Below are positions 24,359 through 34,430 of a DNA stretch of 64,000 bases, piece by piece (positions within the stretch are counted from its first letter, which is position 1; each line of letters starts with the position of its first letter). The stretch is from contig JAWZYU010000013.1 in NCBI GenBank assembly GCA_038380435.1, positions 12,847,901-12,911,900 on the forward strand, in the 5' to 3' direction. Under the pieces are notes generated by a model. The model was not told the DNA's origin. It searched no databases and was given only the letters and a program-made list of their open reading frames with translations. The position numbers and the translations under genes are program-made. This DNA comes from Ryuthela nishihirai. Lineage: Eukaryota > Arthropoda > Arachnida > Araneae > Heptathelidae.

Positions 24359-24459
24359 AATAGCAAAATATAGAGGAATAGACTTATTTAATTTAAGTCT
24401 TTTTTACTATATTTATTGCATAACTATATAATACTTACTATATAAGAATTGCCTACATA

Positions 24460-25170
24460 TGCTAAAGAATAAATACACTGCGCGACACTGAAATTGCCCC
24501 ACCCAGAAGGAGTGAGGGGATAGGGATGAAATGTAGCACACAACAAATAGCAAAACATATTGGCATACCATGATTTAATTTGCAACCACTTACAACGAAC
24601 GGTTAGAAGATGAGATAATGCAGCACAATGTGACTGTCTCAGTAGGTGGTTGCACTGCCGTTGAACGGCAATACAGGCAGCAATACCGCTCTGCATGGAG
24701 TCATACTGTCGACGGATATTGTTCTGAGGAATTGCACACCAAGCAGCGTTGACTTGCTCACATAATTCATCAAGATTCCACACTGGCCGGCAAAAGGATT
24801 GCCCACGTCGTCCAATGTGGTCCCACAGATTTTTTATTGCGGATATCGTGATGGGCATGTATCTGGAGATCGTGCTGGCCATAGCAATACTTGAACATGT
24901 TGCAAACATTGTCTGGAGACCCTGGCAGTGTGTACACGGACATTGTCATGCTGGAAAATGAGCTACTACATGCCTCCTAGGAATGGCAACAAAACGGATG
25001 CAGAACTGTGCTAACGTCTCGTGCAGTTATCAGTGTTCCCGTGATGCGGAGAAGAGGTGACCTGTTGTCATATCGAATAGCACCCCATACCATTATGCCT
25101 GGCTGACAGGTGGTGTGCCGGTCACGAACAAAAGCTGCATCCGTTCCATAAGAAAAAAAATTCATTTTCT
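24460..25170 (-). pseudogene. Tc1-like transposase relic
   Basis: On the minus strand the order is QPGIMVWGAIRYDNRSPL (25110-25055), then FQHDNVRVHTARVSRQCLQ (about 24970-24910, the second catalytic Asp region), then LLWPARSPD, NLWDHIGRRG and a C-terminal NLDELCEQVNAAWCAIPQ. These are the signature blocks of Tc1/mariner-superfamily cut-and-paste transposases of the Tc1 type. The N-terminal DNA-binding half is missing and at least two frame breaks separate the blocks. The sequence near 24478-24510 (CACTGCGCGACACTG) may be the element's terminal repeat. No partner is found at the other end, so the copy is truncated. Confidence 0.87.
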
Positions 25171-26450
25171 CCTTGTACTTGTGGCATGGGAAATTTCATT
25201 CTTTTCTTCAATTCGAAAATAATTCCTCTGATAGTTACATTATCATATAAAAATGAAATGATAAAATATTCAAATAACGAAAACTATTACCAAATATATT
25301 GTCATTATTTCCGTTTTTATTGAATTTAATAAATATATTTTGTATATGTTTATTTTGTTGAAAACAGATTTATATGTGCATCCCTATATGCTGATAGCAC
25401 ACGTAATAATTGAGTCATTGACGATTGTTTAATCTCTAAGCGGAAGTTTTTCTTTTGCACAAAATGGGCTAAATGCCACTCACAGACTTTTAATGCACCT
25501 TTCTTATGGCATCCAATAAAATAAGAGCATTCAACTTAGTAAGTTATCAGAAGTATATCTTATATGCGATTTTCATTTAAAAACTTGGCACAATATAAAT
25601 CGCAAAACATTGAATACTGTAAACTCCTCCCACTCTTGAACAAAGACATGTATTTTGATTAATATTTATTTATATTTAATATTATCTCCGTTCTTCTTCT
25701 CGTCCCGAGTATCTAACTGCTCTCTACCAAATCTATCAGAAGTCCTCCTGTTTCTCGCTAGGTGTCTCTTATGTTCCTTCCCCTTTTGTTTTCCACGAAT
25801 ATGTTTGCGACCATCCACAGAGGAACTTCAGGTGTCGTCTGTCTCTGCTTCAGAAGCTGACACCCTGTTGACATCGCCGCCTGGCAGACCGAGATTTCTC
25901 TTTACTGAATATCAGATACTGGACCACGTTGGTCTGCTTCTGCAGCTGGCCATGGATACGATTTCGTGCAGATGTTTTCCGTGTGAAGTCGCATTTTTTT
26001 CTACTTGAACTTATTCTTACAATTGAAAATTCGGTGTCTGACCTTTCATAATTGGGGTTCTGATTCTCGCTTTGTCTACGGGGTGTCAGTATCGAGGAGT
26101 CCCAGTGTTGTTTATCGGAAAGGGTTCCCTGAATGTCATGTATGTTTGGGTTTTCGGCTGCAGCTGGGAATTCCGTGTCCTCCCCTCTTCTAGTGAAAAC
26201 CAATGTGGCACCCTGTCTCTCTGTCCCTGCGCATTGGTAAAAATCTCAATTAAGTGTGAAATAAATTACCTGATGCAAATCAAAGTATGACAAAGTATCC
26301 AACTATGGCATCGTCCTCTACTGATCCGAAATTATGTATCACAAAACTACATAAAGGCTTTGCGTGTGTTTTATTAGAACAGATAAGAACAACTCTGTAT
26401 TTTTTCTCTTCTAATTTCCTTTTTTTAACTATTTTCTTTTTTTACTTTGA
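25171..26450. other. No gene; SINE1 tail remnant at 25420-25485
   Basis: The stretch is mostly unassigned. At 25420-25485 the order TCTAAGCGG...TTTGCACAAAATGGGCTAAATG matches the complement of the SINE1 3' end with many changes. Frames at 25655-26203 overlap on both strands and I recognise no domain in either. Confidence 0.5.
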
Positions 26451-26462
26451 ACAGGGATTATG

Positions 26463-27008
26463 GGTTGTTGGGTTGTTTTACCACTGAGCGGCACTATTTT
26501 GCACACCATGGGCTAAATGGCCAGGTCACATGGACCCCGAAGGCTCAGAGAAGGTTGGGGGAGGGGACCCACTGGAACGGCTGTTGGGAGACAGATGGTA
26601 ACTCCCGTCAAGGCCGGGAGGCTACCATCTGTCTCCCAACAGCTGTTCCAGTGGGTAACCTCCCCCAACCTTCTCTGAGCCTTCGGGGTCCATTTGACCT
26701 GGCCATTTAGTCCACGGTGTACAAAAAAGTGCCGCTCAGAGGTAAAACAACCCAACCCAACCCGTCAAGGCCATCCATCGTGTTCTTTAACGTGCACAGG
26801 GTATGGCTCTCCCGCACACGGGGCCACGGCTTAACGCCCCATCCGACGGACGGCGGCCTTTATAAGCCCATCGGTGTCCCCTACTGACCGTGGGCAGGGC
26901 GGGGAATTTTGCGGAGATAAATCTCAACGCTGACCAAGCTGGGACTTGAATTCGAGGGAACTACAGATTTCGAGCCTGGCGCGCTACCGACTGAGCCACC
27001 CCCGCCCC
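26463..27008 (-). mobile_element. SINE1 carrying a nested SINE1
   Basis: A minus-strand SINE1 is bordered by ACAGGGATTATG at 26451-26462 and 27009-27020 (12-base target-site duplication). It is longer than other copies because a second SINE1 piece (26616-26760) lies inside it in the opposite orientation. Removing that piece and one copy of its own flanking repeat restores a normal SINE1 length. Confidence 0.95.
26616..26760 (+). mobile_element. Nested 5'-truncated SINE1
   Basis: This 145-base piece starts at GGGAGGCTACC and ends with the normal ACAACCCAACCCAA tail. It is flanked by CCCGTCAAGGCC at 26604-26615 and 26761-26772, a perfect 12-base duplication of host-SINE sequence. The combination of 5' truncation, intact 3' end and target-site duplication is the hallmark of target-primed reverse transcription. 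Confidence 0.93.
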
Positions 27009-27385
27009 ACAGGGATTATGAGATTAAAGCAAATACAGAATACGACAGATTCTTTTCCTGCAGACAAGCTATGTAGCTTTGAGGGAGGACAGCCGTAAAC
27101 GCTTTCTCTGACGTTCGTGAAAAAAAATAAACATTCCATTAAACAAATAACATTGACGAAACATCTTATTCTGACGGTTTGCTTCTATTTTTTGAGTTTT
27201 TTTTATTTTAAAAGTGATTAAACAAGACAATCCAATTGCTCAAGGATCTGTCGTAAGCAAAATGTTGCTTTGCTACATGTTGACAACGTTTTCATACTTT
27301 TTCCATTTGTTTACTTGCTAAGTTTTATATTTTGTCTTGAAGGAAGAATGAATTCATTTCTTCATTTGATTTCTATTGAATCTCT

Positions 27386-27676
27386 GGGGCGGGGTGGCTC
27401 AGTTGGTATCGCGCCAGGCTCGTAATCTGTAGTTCCCAGGTTCGAGTCCATCCGACAGACGGGACGTTAAGCCGTGGTCCCGTGTGCGGGAGAGTCACAC
27501 CCTGTGCACGTTAAAGAACATGCTGGATGGCCTTGACGGGAGGCTACGATCTGTCTCCCAACAGCTGTTCCAGTGGGTCCCCTCCCCAACCTTCTGAGCC
27601 TTCGGGGTCCATGTGACCTGGCCATTTAGCCCATTGTATGCAAAAAAAGTGCTGCTCATAGGTAAAACAACCCAAC
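27386..27676 (+). mobile_element. SINE1 with internal deletion
   Basis: Box A and box B are present, then the element jumps from GGTTCGAGTCC to ATCCGACAGACGGGACG, so about 90 bases of the early body are missing. Flanking TCTATTGAAT (27372-27381 and 27677-27686) is the likely target-site duplication. The tail is AACAACCCAAC. Confidence 0.92.
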
Positions 27677-27686
27677 TCTATTGAAT

Positions 27687-28263
27687 TTCAGCCGAGATGA
27701 TCGAGTAAGTGATCGAGCGTTCTTCTCCACACGGAGTGGGGGCAGATAGAGTCGGTCGAAAAGATAAGATCAAATGCTTACAACGAGAGATGTTGCTTTC
27801 CGAAACGAACTCGGTTATGTTGATGACTGTTGTCCGCACTCATCGGACAGAAAGGGATAAAGATGCAAAGGCATGCAAATGGCTGGATGCCTCTATCATC
27901 CCTGGGTGATGAGGAGCAAAGCTCACACGGAAGAGAACTCTGTGAATTGCAGAGTCGCATTTCCGTGACACACTTCCTTCCGGCGACGAAGCTTTCGGCC
28001 ACTTCGAATTCCTTCCTGCCGGGGTCAATGAAGGTCGGCGGGTGTCGTCGCTTGCCGAGGAGGGGCAAACAGAACGCCGAACTCCTCTTCAACAGCGCAG
28101 ACGATACCTTGAAACCATTCTCTAATGTCGAATAAACAACTGAAAATTTTTCGTACAAATCTGAAGGAAGCATGAAAATGCAAATGGATCTGAACTTCGA
28201 GGGCATTTTAAGATGCAATAAAATGACTAACATTAAGCCTTGCTTAATTATGTACCTGCGACT
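27687..28263. other. No gene seen
   Basis: Frames of 101 and 151 codons overlap on opposite strands, but neither shows a domain, a bias toward one strand or a plausible exon structure. I regard both as chance. Confidence 0.5.
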
Positions 28264-28275
28264 CTCAGATTACTC

Positions 28276-28662
28276 GGGGCGGGGGTGGCTCAGTCGGTAG
28301 CGCGCCAGGCTCATAATCTGTAGTTTCCAGGTTCGAGTCCCAGCTGGGTCAGCGTTGAGATTTATCTCCGCAAAATTCCCGCCCTGCCCACGGTCAGTAG
28401 GGGACACCGATGGGCTTGGAAAGGCCGCCGTCCGTCGGATGGGACGTTAAGCCGTGTCCCCGTGTGCGGAAGAGCCATACCCTGTGCACGTTAAAGAACA
28501 CGCTGGATGACCTTGACGGGAGGCTACCATCTGTCTCCCAACAGCTGTTCCAGTGGGTCCCCTCCCCCAACCTTCTCTGAGCCTTCGGGGTCCTTGTGAC
28601 CTGGCCATTTAGCCCATGGTGTGCAAACAAGTGCCGTTCAGAGGTAAAACAACCCAACCCAA
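28276..28662 (+). mobile_element. SINE1 with tRNA-Met anticodon retained
   Basis: This full-length plus-strand SINE1 has target-site duplication CTCAGATTACTC at 28264-28275 and 28663-28674. Its anticodon arm reads CTCATAATCTG, with CAT at 28312-28314, exactly the elongator tRNA-Met anticodon loop, whereas other copies have CGT. This identifies the parental tRNA. Confidence 0.94.
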
Positions 28663-28819
28663 CTCAGATTACTCCATTCAAGAGAGCGTTTTTTTTTACC
28701 AATGTGTTGTTCTTTACAGACCTTATGGTTCCCATCAGATTCATTGTGCGCTTTTTAGTTCACAGGATTCAGGTTGAGCACTCGAAAGATTGTTTTATTA
28801 TTATAATTAAGAAGGACGT

Positions 28820-29960
28820 TTAAAAAGATCATGATATGTGTCTGTAGATTTGCACTCGTGCCTCCGGGGTAAACGAGTTTCGACGACGCGAAAAAAATTC
28901 ATCCCGATTTATCGCAAGCATATAATGATCGTGCCTGTTACGGGATGGATTCACAAATTCAGAGAAGGACTCGGAGCTTTGAAGACCTCTCTTGTGCATG
29001 AAGACTGAAGGAGACAGTTAACGAGAGAACCATCGTTGCTATTGGTGAACTCATTAAGCAAAACCTACACATCACCGTTCAGGTAATAAGTTTAATGTTC
29101 GTGTATCGATTAGAAGAATTGGAAACAATTATTCATTAACATTTAAAGTTGCGAAAGATCTGTGCCAAATGCGTAGCCCACAAATTGACAGAACAGCATA
29201 AAAGGGCTAGAGTCGACTCGTGCAAGGAGATGCTGGTAATGTTTGAACCTAATGGCCCCCGTATGGTTAACAGACATTTTTACCGATGATGAGACGTGAT
29301 TTTATTACTATACAGTTCCCAGAAAGATCGACAACTATGTGTGGGTTTTGGAAGATGAACCGCAATCCCAAATCCTCCGATGACTTTCGCTCAAGGAAGA
29401 GAATGATCACAATTTTTTTCAGTTCCCAAGGAGTGGTAGCCGTGAATATCTTATCTTAATAAATGATTATAAATGGTAAATATTACACCAACATTGTTTT
29501 GTCCAAAATGGTTAAGACATGAAAGAGCAGCATCCAACAACAGGCGTGTAAAGCGATCTCCTTCATGACAATGCCAATGCTCACAAAACCCGGAAAGTTA
29601 CGGCCCATCTGGAGTAGGAAAATTCAAACATCCCTCCTGCATATTCATCCGTTCCTATATATTCATCCTGCATATTCATCTGGATGAATATGCAGGAGGG
29701 ATGTTTGAATCAAGAGATTTTTGGTTGTTTGCAAAAATTAAAAAGGAACTTGCCGGAAGGTTTTTTCAAGGTTGCAAGACTTTGCAAAATGCGTTCATTC
29801 AGAGTTGTGGAATGTTCCCCAACAGGAGTACCAGCAAGAGTTCCAGAATTGGCGTAGACGTCTACAACTTCGCATAGACGCTGGAGGGGGAGTAGTCTGA
29901 AGGACAGTGAAGGTTCTGCTGAGGTATAGTGCAATGTTTTTTGTTCTGCAGATGCATGTC
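28820..29960 (+). pseudogene. mariner-like transposase relic
   Basis: Blocks of a mariner transposase follow in order on the plus strand. They are WIHKFREG (helix-turn-helix region, about 28945), IVAIGELIKQN (29030), LRKICAKCVAHKLTEQHKR (29150-29206), DDETRFYYY (about 29285, first catalytic region), HDNA-like DNANAHKTRK (29569-29600), HPAYSSG (29670) and DFWLFAKIKKELAG (29715), ending with LRIDAGGG. Stops and frameshifts interrupt it throughout. A 29-bp inverted duplication (29622-29710) disrupts the segment between HPAYS and DFWLF. I could not identify the terminal repeats. It is inactive. Confidence 0.88.
29622..29710. repeat. Perfect inverted duplication, 29-bp arms, inside the mariner
   Basis: Left arm 29622-29650 and right arm 29682-29710 are exact reverse complements with a 31-base spacer. 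The spacer and part of the arms contain CATATTCATC-type repeats. The arrangement adds about 60 bases to the transposase region compared with what the family's spacing (HPPYSPD-x-DFWLF) would need. Confidence 0.92.
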
Positions 29961-30084
29961 AAGAACACTTTAAAAGCACCTCATAGTTGCTCAAACAAAC
30001 ACCAGAAATTGACTTCACTTTTGATATTGAGTTAATATCAATCACATTGCATTTTGATTCACTTCTATCCATGTCATGTGAATG

Positions 30085-30130
30085 GGAATCTAACTTCGAA
30101 ACTATCTAACTTTTAAAATATGCACTTAAT
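30085..30130. repeat. Inverted repeat flanking LINE B (left arm)
   Basis: GGAATCTAAC (30085-30094) and TTTTAAAATATGCACTTAAT (30111-30130) together match the reverse complement of 32402-32431, apart from a 16-base insertion here and two changes. LINE B lies between the arms. They may be ends of an older DNA element. Confidence 0.55.
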
Positions 30131-30183
30131 ATAAAGTATTTAAAGACATTTATGATGGAATTTTAGGAAAAAATAGAATATAT

Positions 30184-32100
30184 ATGAGGAGAGTTGGAAA
30201 AGTAAAAAGAAATCATAACAAAAATTGGATAACACCGAACTTGATAGAATTAATTGAAGAAAGAGATAAAGCTTGGATTAAATTTAAAAACAATGATAAA
30301 AGTGATGCTTATAAAAATAACTATAAAAAATTAAGGAATAGGGTTAATATTCAGATTAGAAATCAGAAACAGCTTTATTATAGAAATAAACTTATAATGA
30401 AAAAAAATGATATGAAGGCTACCTGGCAATTAATATATGAAATATTAGAAGGAAAACAGAAAAAATCATCGGACGATGTAATAATTGACAATATGACCAA
30501 AAAGAAATTATCTGTGGAAGAAATAGCAAATAATTACAATGACATTTATAATACACTAATTTTACAGATAAGAAATACAAATCACCAAGACGATATAAAT
30601 TATGTTCCAACCATGATACAAAGAGTTTTGAAATCTATCTATATACATGAAATCACTGAAAAACAAAGCGATGAAATAATTACTTCATTAGACACCAATA
30701 AATCACCTGGTTACGATAATGTTTGCATTAAACATATAAAATTTAATAAAGAGACACTACTAAATATTATATCAAAAATTATAAATCAGATTATATTTAC
30801 TGGGAACATACCTACTGAACTCAAAACAGGTATTTTAAGACCTATTTTTAAAGGTGGTATTAAGGAGGATTTTTCTAACTATCGACCAATAACAATTCTG
30901 CCTATTTTTTCGAAAATAATGGAAAAATATATTTATATTACTGTTTTTAACTTTTTACTTAAACACGGCATAATTAATGAAAATCAGTTTGGCTTTCAAA
31001 AAGGAAAAAACACAATTCAACTAATTTCCAAAATTGCAAATAATATTAATAAATCGTTGAATAATAGGGAAAAAATTGTAACTATGTTCTTAGATTTAAA
31101 GAAAGCCTTCGATACAATAGATCATAGCATTTTACTAAATAAATTGGAAAATTACGGTATTCGCGGTATATTGTTAGATTGGTTTAGAAATTATTTATCA
31201 GACAGATACACAATTACTAAAATAAAAAACTGCTACAGCAGAAAAGTAATTACACGATGTGGAATTCCCCAAGGCTCAATTTTAGGTCCTTAATTGTTCC
31301 TAGTGTACATAAATGATTTGTTCAATACAAAATTAAATAGTGCTATTTATCTATATGCTGACGACATTGTTTTAATAAACAGTCAGAAATATTTAAATGA
31401 TAGCATTTCAGAGGTTCAAACAGATTACAATAATATTATTAGATGGTTAAATTATAATAAAATCCATTTAAATGAGAAAAAAACAAAACTTATGATTATT
31501 CATTCACCAGGATTTCATATTCATCAAAACCTCTTTATCAAAACTCGTAAAATAAATTGCAGAAAAAAGGATGCTTCGAATTGTGAATCATTATGCAACT
31601 GCCCACTTGTTGAGCAAGTAAATAAAATAAATTACGTAGGAATCATTTTTGATGAATATTTTAGGTGGAATGCCCATATATCCCACATATGTGAAAGCTT
31701 GAGAATATCGGCGATAAAAATTCAAAAATTGAAATACGTATTAAATATGGAAACATGTGTCCTATTTTATAAAGCAATATGCGAATCTATTTTAAATTAT
31801 GGAATAATTGTGCATGGAACAACTAACTTAACTAACATAAATTAAATAGAAAAACTGCAGTCTATAATAGCTAAAAATATTATTCCGTTTCATTTGCAAA
31901 AAATTTATAAAACTTCTACCGATAGATTAAAATTTTTAAATCTTTTGTCCTACAGCAATTTATATAAATATAATGTAATAATTAAAATCCGAATATCAAG
32001 TACCACTTATATTTAATGCTATTCCAAAAGAATTACTAAATATAGATTCTTTTAGAAGACTTAAAATGGAATTAAAAAATTATTTGGTATTTTCTAGTTA
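30184..32100 (+). pseudogene. LINE B reverse transcriptase, three lesions
   Basis: The frame 30184-31293 holds the Lys-rich linker and RT: KSPGYDN, YRPITILPIFSKIMEKYI, NQFGFQKGKNT, FLDLKKAFDTIDHSILLNKL (motif A) and IPQGSILGP (motif B). A TAA at 31291-31293 replaces the Leu expected after GP. The frame reopens at once with LFLVYINDLF and YLYADDIVLI (motif C, catalytic Asp pair), then the thumb with WLNYNKIHLNEKKTKLM. A second TAA at 31843-31845 precedes IEKLQSIIAKNI, and a frameshift near 31990 precedes VPLIFNAIPKELLNI. All catalytic residues are intact, so the copy is fairly young. It would synthesise cDNA at a nicked target. Confidence 0.9.
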
Positions 32101-32194
32101 GCTGATTTTTATGTGTTGTGTTTTGTGGATTTATTTGATGTATACCATTTTTGTGGCTGAATGACTTATGTTAATATAATTTATTCATTTTCCT

Positions 32195-32222
32195 GCAGAT
32201 AAGCTATTTAGCTTTGCGGGTC
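32195..32222 (+). other. LINE B 3' stem-loop
   Basis: CCTGCA...TGCGGG closes an outer stem (one T-G wobble) and AAGCT-ATTT-AGCTT forms the inner stem. The tail at 56033-56065 (minus strand) has the same outer stem with an inner stem AAGC-AGAT-GCTT, a different loop with pairing preserved. This suggests an RNA structure under selection, probably for RT recognition. Confidence 0.65.
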
Positions 32223-32283
32223 AAAGTGTAAATGTATTTGTATTCCTTACTCTTATGAATAAAAATTATATTCTAAAAAAAAA

Positions 32284-32981
32284 TCACTTGTCAAATCATT
32301 CCATCTTCCACAATTCTTTAAACGCGAAAATATCGCTTTGAAAATCGGAATTTAAATATATTTGAATGTGATCTTTAATTAATCTCCGTTCATAATTTTA
32401 AATTAAATGCATATTTTAAAGGTTAGATTCCAATGGCCTAACATGAAAATTCTCTGACATTTTGATCGAACATTTTATTAACTTAGTATTTTTGAAAAGG
32501 TCGGTTTTCTAACCAAATGAATAAAACAACTGTCCCGCACTTGACTATAAATTTTACACATGACCAGTTACGATTCCTCAACATTTCAAGAGCCATACAG
32601 TGTCTGCTATATAATAATTGCAAAGACAATTCTCGTCTCTCCCCCCCAACCACCAACACACACAACCTCATTTCACGCATTCCCATGTGCAGACATTGCG
32701 TTCTGTTGATCATTATCTTGCTTTCCAACTCCAAAGGCCGATGTGTCGTCTAAAGTATCACGCTCGAGACCTCTCTATGGGGTTATCCTTCAAAGGGAAT
32801 TGAGGAAACGGAGCCAAATGTGCCTCTGACTGATCTGGTGATCAACGGTTTCGATCCTAACTCGGTGGTCGAGAAAAATCATGCGTTGGAGGCTGCAAAG
32901 AGTCTGATTTCTGTTGACCATGAATCGGTAACAAAAGACACGATTTCATATCTGCATTTACTCTCGTACATTAATCATTTT
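32284..32981. other. No gene; right arm of flanking inverted repeat at 32402-32431
   Basis: Besides the inverted-repeat arm, an open frame at 32820-32995 runs up to the SINE. It has no recognisable domain and I cannot tell whether it is coding. Confidence 0.45.
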
Positions 32982-32995
32982 CTGTTTCATTTGAT

Positions 32996-33373
32996 AGGGG
33001 CGGTGGTGGTTCAGTCGGTAGCGCGCCAGGCACGTAATCTGTAGTTCCCAGGTTCGGGCCCCAGCTGGGTCAGCGTTGAGATTTATCTCCGCAAAATTCC
33101 CCGCCCTGCCCTCGGTCAGTAGGGGGCACCAATGGGCTTGAAAAGGCCGCCGTCCATTAGATAAGATGTTTAGCCGTGTGCGGCAGAGCCATACCCTGTG
33201 CACGTTAAAGAACACGTTGGATGGCCTTGACGGGAGGCTACCATCTGTCTCCCAACAGCTGTTCCAGTGGGTCCCCTCCCCCAACCTTCTCTGAGCCTTC
33301 GGGGTCCATGTGACCTGGCCATTTAGCCCATGGTGTGCAAAAAAGTGCCGATCAGAGGTAAAACAAACCACCC
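32996..33373 (+). mobile_element. SINE1 copy with 14-bp target-site duplication
   Basis: This plus-strand full-length SINE1 is bordered by CTGTTTCATTTGAT at 32982-32995 and 33374-33387, a perfect 14-base duplication. A short deletion removes part of the 'GCCGTGGCCCCG' region. It lies just upstream of LINE C. Confidence 0.94.
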
Positions 33374-33599
33374 CTGTTTCATTTGATGATTATTTTGACA
33401 TGGCATGTAAAATGGCTGCTTTTTTGTCGTATGACATGCAGAATGATGTTACTGTTTCTGAGTTTGTTTCGGATGATGTTCGGAGTATTACAGATGATGA
33501 TGAAATTAAAGAATTGTATATGATAATTTTTATGAAAAACATTATTTAATAATAAATAAATAATTTTTATCATAAACATTTTTTTTGTTGGGGCTGTGG

Positions 33600-34430
33600 A
33601 ATAAATATTATACAGGGAAATATAAGAAGTCTGAGAAAAAATTTTGATCATTTTGTGGTATTGTTAAATTTAATTGAATTAAAACCAGAAATTATAGTAC
33701 TTACTGAGATTTGGGTAAAAGAAGAGGAAATAGCCTTGTATAAAATAGATGGATATAAAGAATACTGTAAATGTAGGGAGAAGAAAAGGTCAGGAGGAGT
33801 AATTGTTTACATTAAAGAAGGATGGGAAGTGAACGAGATTTTTTCTGATTTTAAAACTGCTGACTTAGTGGAATTGCATATAAAAGCATTCAATTGCGAA
33901 CTTGGCCTTGTTGCAATCTACAGAGCGCATGAATTCAGTAAATTAGAATTTATTGATGAATTCGCAACATGGCTTAACTGTGTTAAACGAAATAGTATGA
34001 TAATGACAGGAGATTTTAATTTGGATTTATTATCTGATGATCCACACAAAATAAATTTTTTACTAATGATAAATTCAAACAGTTTCTATTCCTGTCATGC
34101 TTCTGTTACTAGAGTAAGTAGTAAAACCTGCCTAGATCATCTTTACATTGGAAATTTTAGATTAGATACTGTAACTACATATATTGTTAAAATTGACATC
34201 TCAGATCATTTTTTTTTGTTGGAAGTAATATAAAGTGTGGTTTTTATAGAGATGTTTCTACAGAAAAGCTTTCTACAAATTTTACCAAGATTCAATATAC
34301 TAAATTGAAAACGAAATTGTCAGAAAAATCATGGGATCATGTCGAGAGACAGGTAAATGTGAATTTAGCATTTGATGCATTTTTAAGGAAAATTAACTCT
34401 ATTAATCAAAGATGCGCAGATTAAGTACTC
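33600..34430 (+). pseudogene. LINE C endonuclease and start of linker
   Basis: The endonuclease begins near 33601 (INIIQGNIRSLRKNFDHF) and continues in the frame 33655-34233. It shows IIVLTEIWV (catalytic Glu), GGVIVYIKEGW, MTGDFNLDLL (catalytic Asp), CLDHLYIG and DISDHFFLLEVI (terminal SDH). The frame shifts at a T-run near 34210; the linker then reads YRDVSTEKLSTNF and WDHVERQVN, with another break near 34420. This is an APE-type endonuclease of the CR1/Jockey group, which nicks target DNA. Acidic sequence ahead of it (33480-33530, DDDEIKELY) may be the natural start of ORF2, since LINE D shows a similar acidic lead-in. Confidence 0.87.

Larger units (their letters stand above)
30115..32283 (+). 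mobile_element. LINE B: 5'-truncated CR1/Jockey-like retrotransposon
   Basis: The element begins in the linker before the RT and runs through RT, the C-terminal extension, a 3' UTR with a conserved stem-loop, and ends in poly(A) at about 32274-32283. The endonuclease half is missing, so it is a 5'-truncated copy. A closely related tail lies at 21821-22045 and a more distant one at 55978-56735. Confidence 0.88.

Noticed and set aside
27778..28233. 151-codon minus-strand frame
   Set aside because: No domain, and an equally long frame overlaps on the other strand; consistent with chance.
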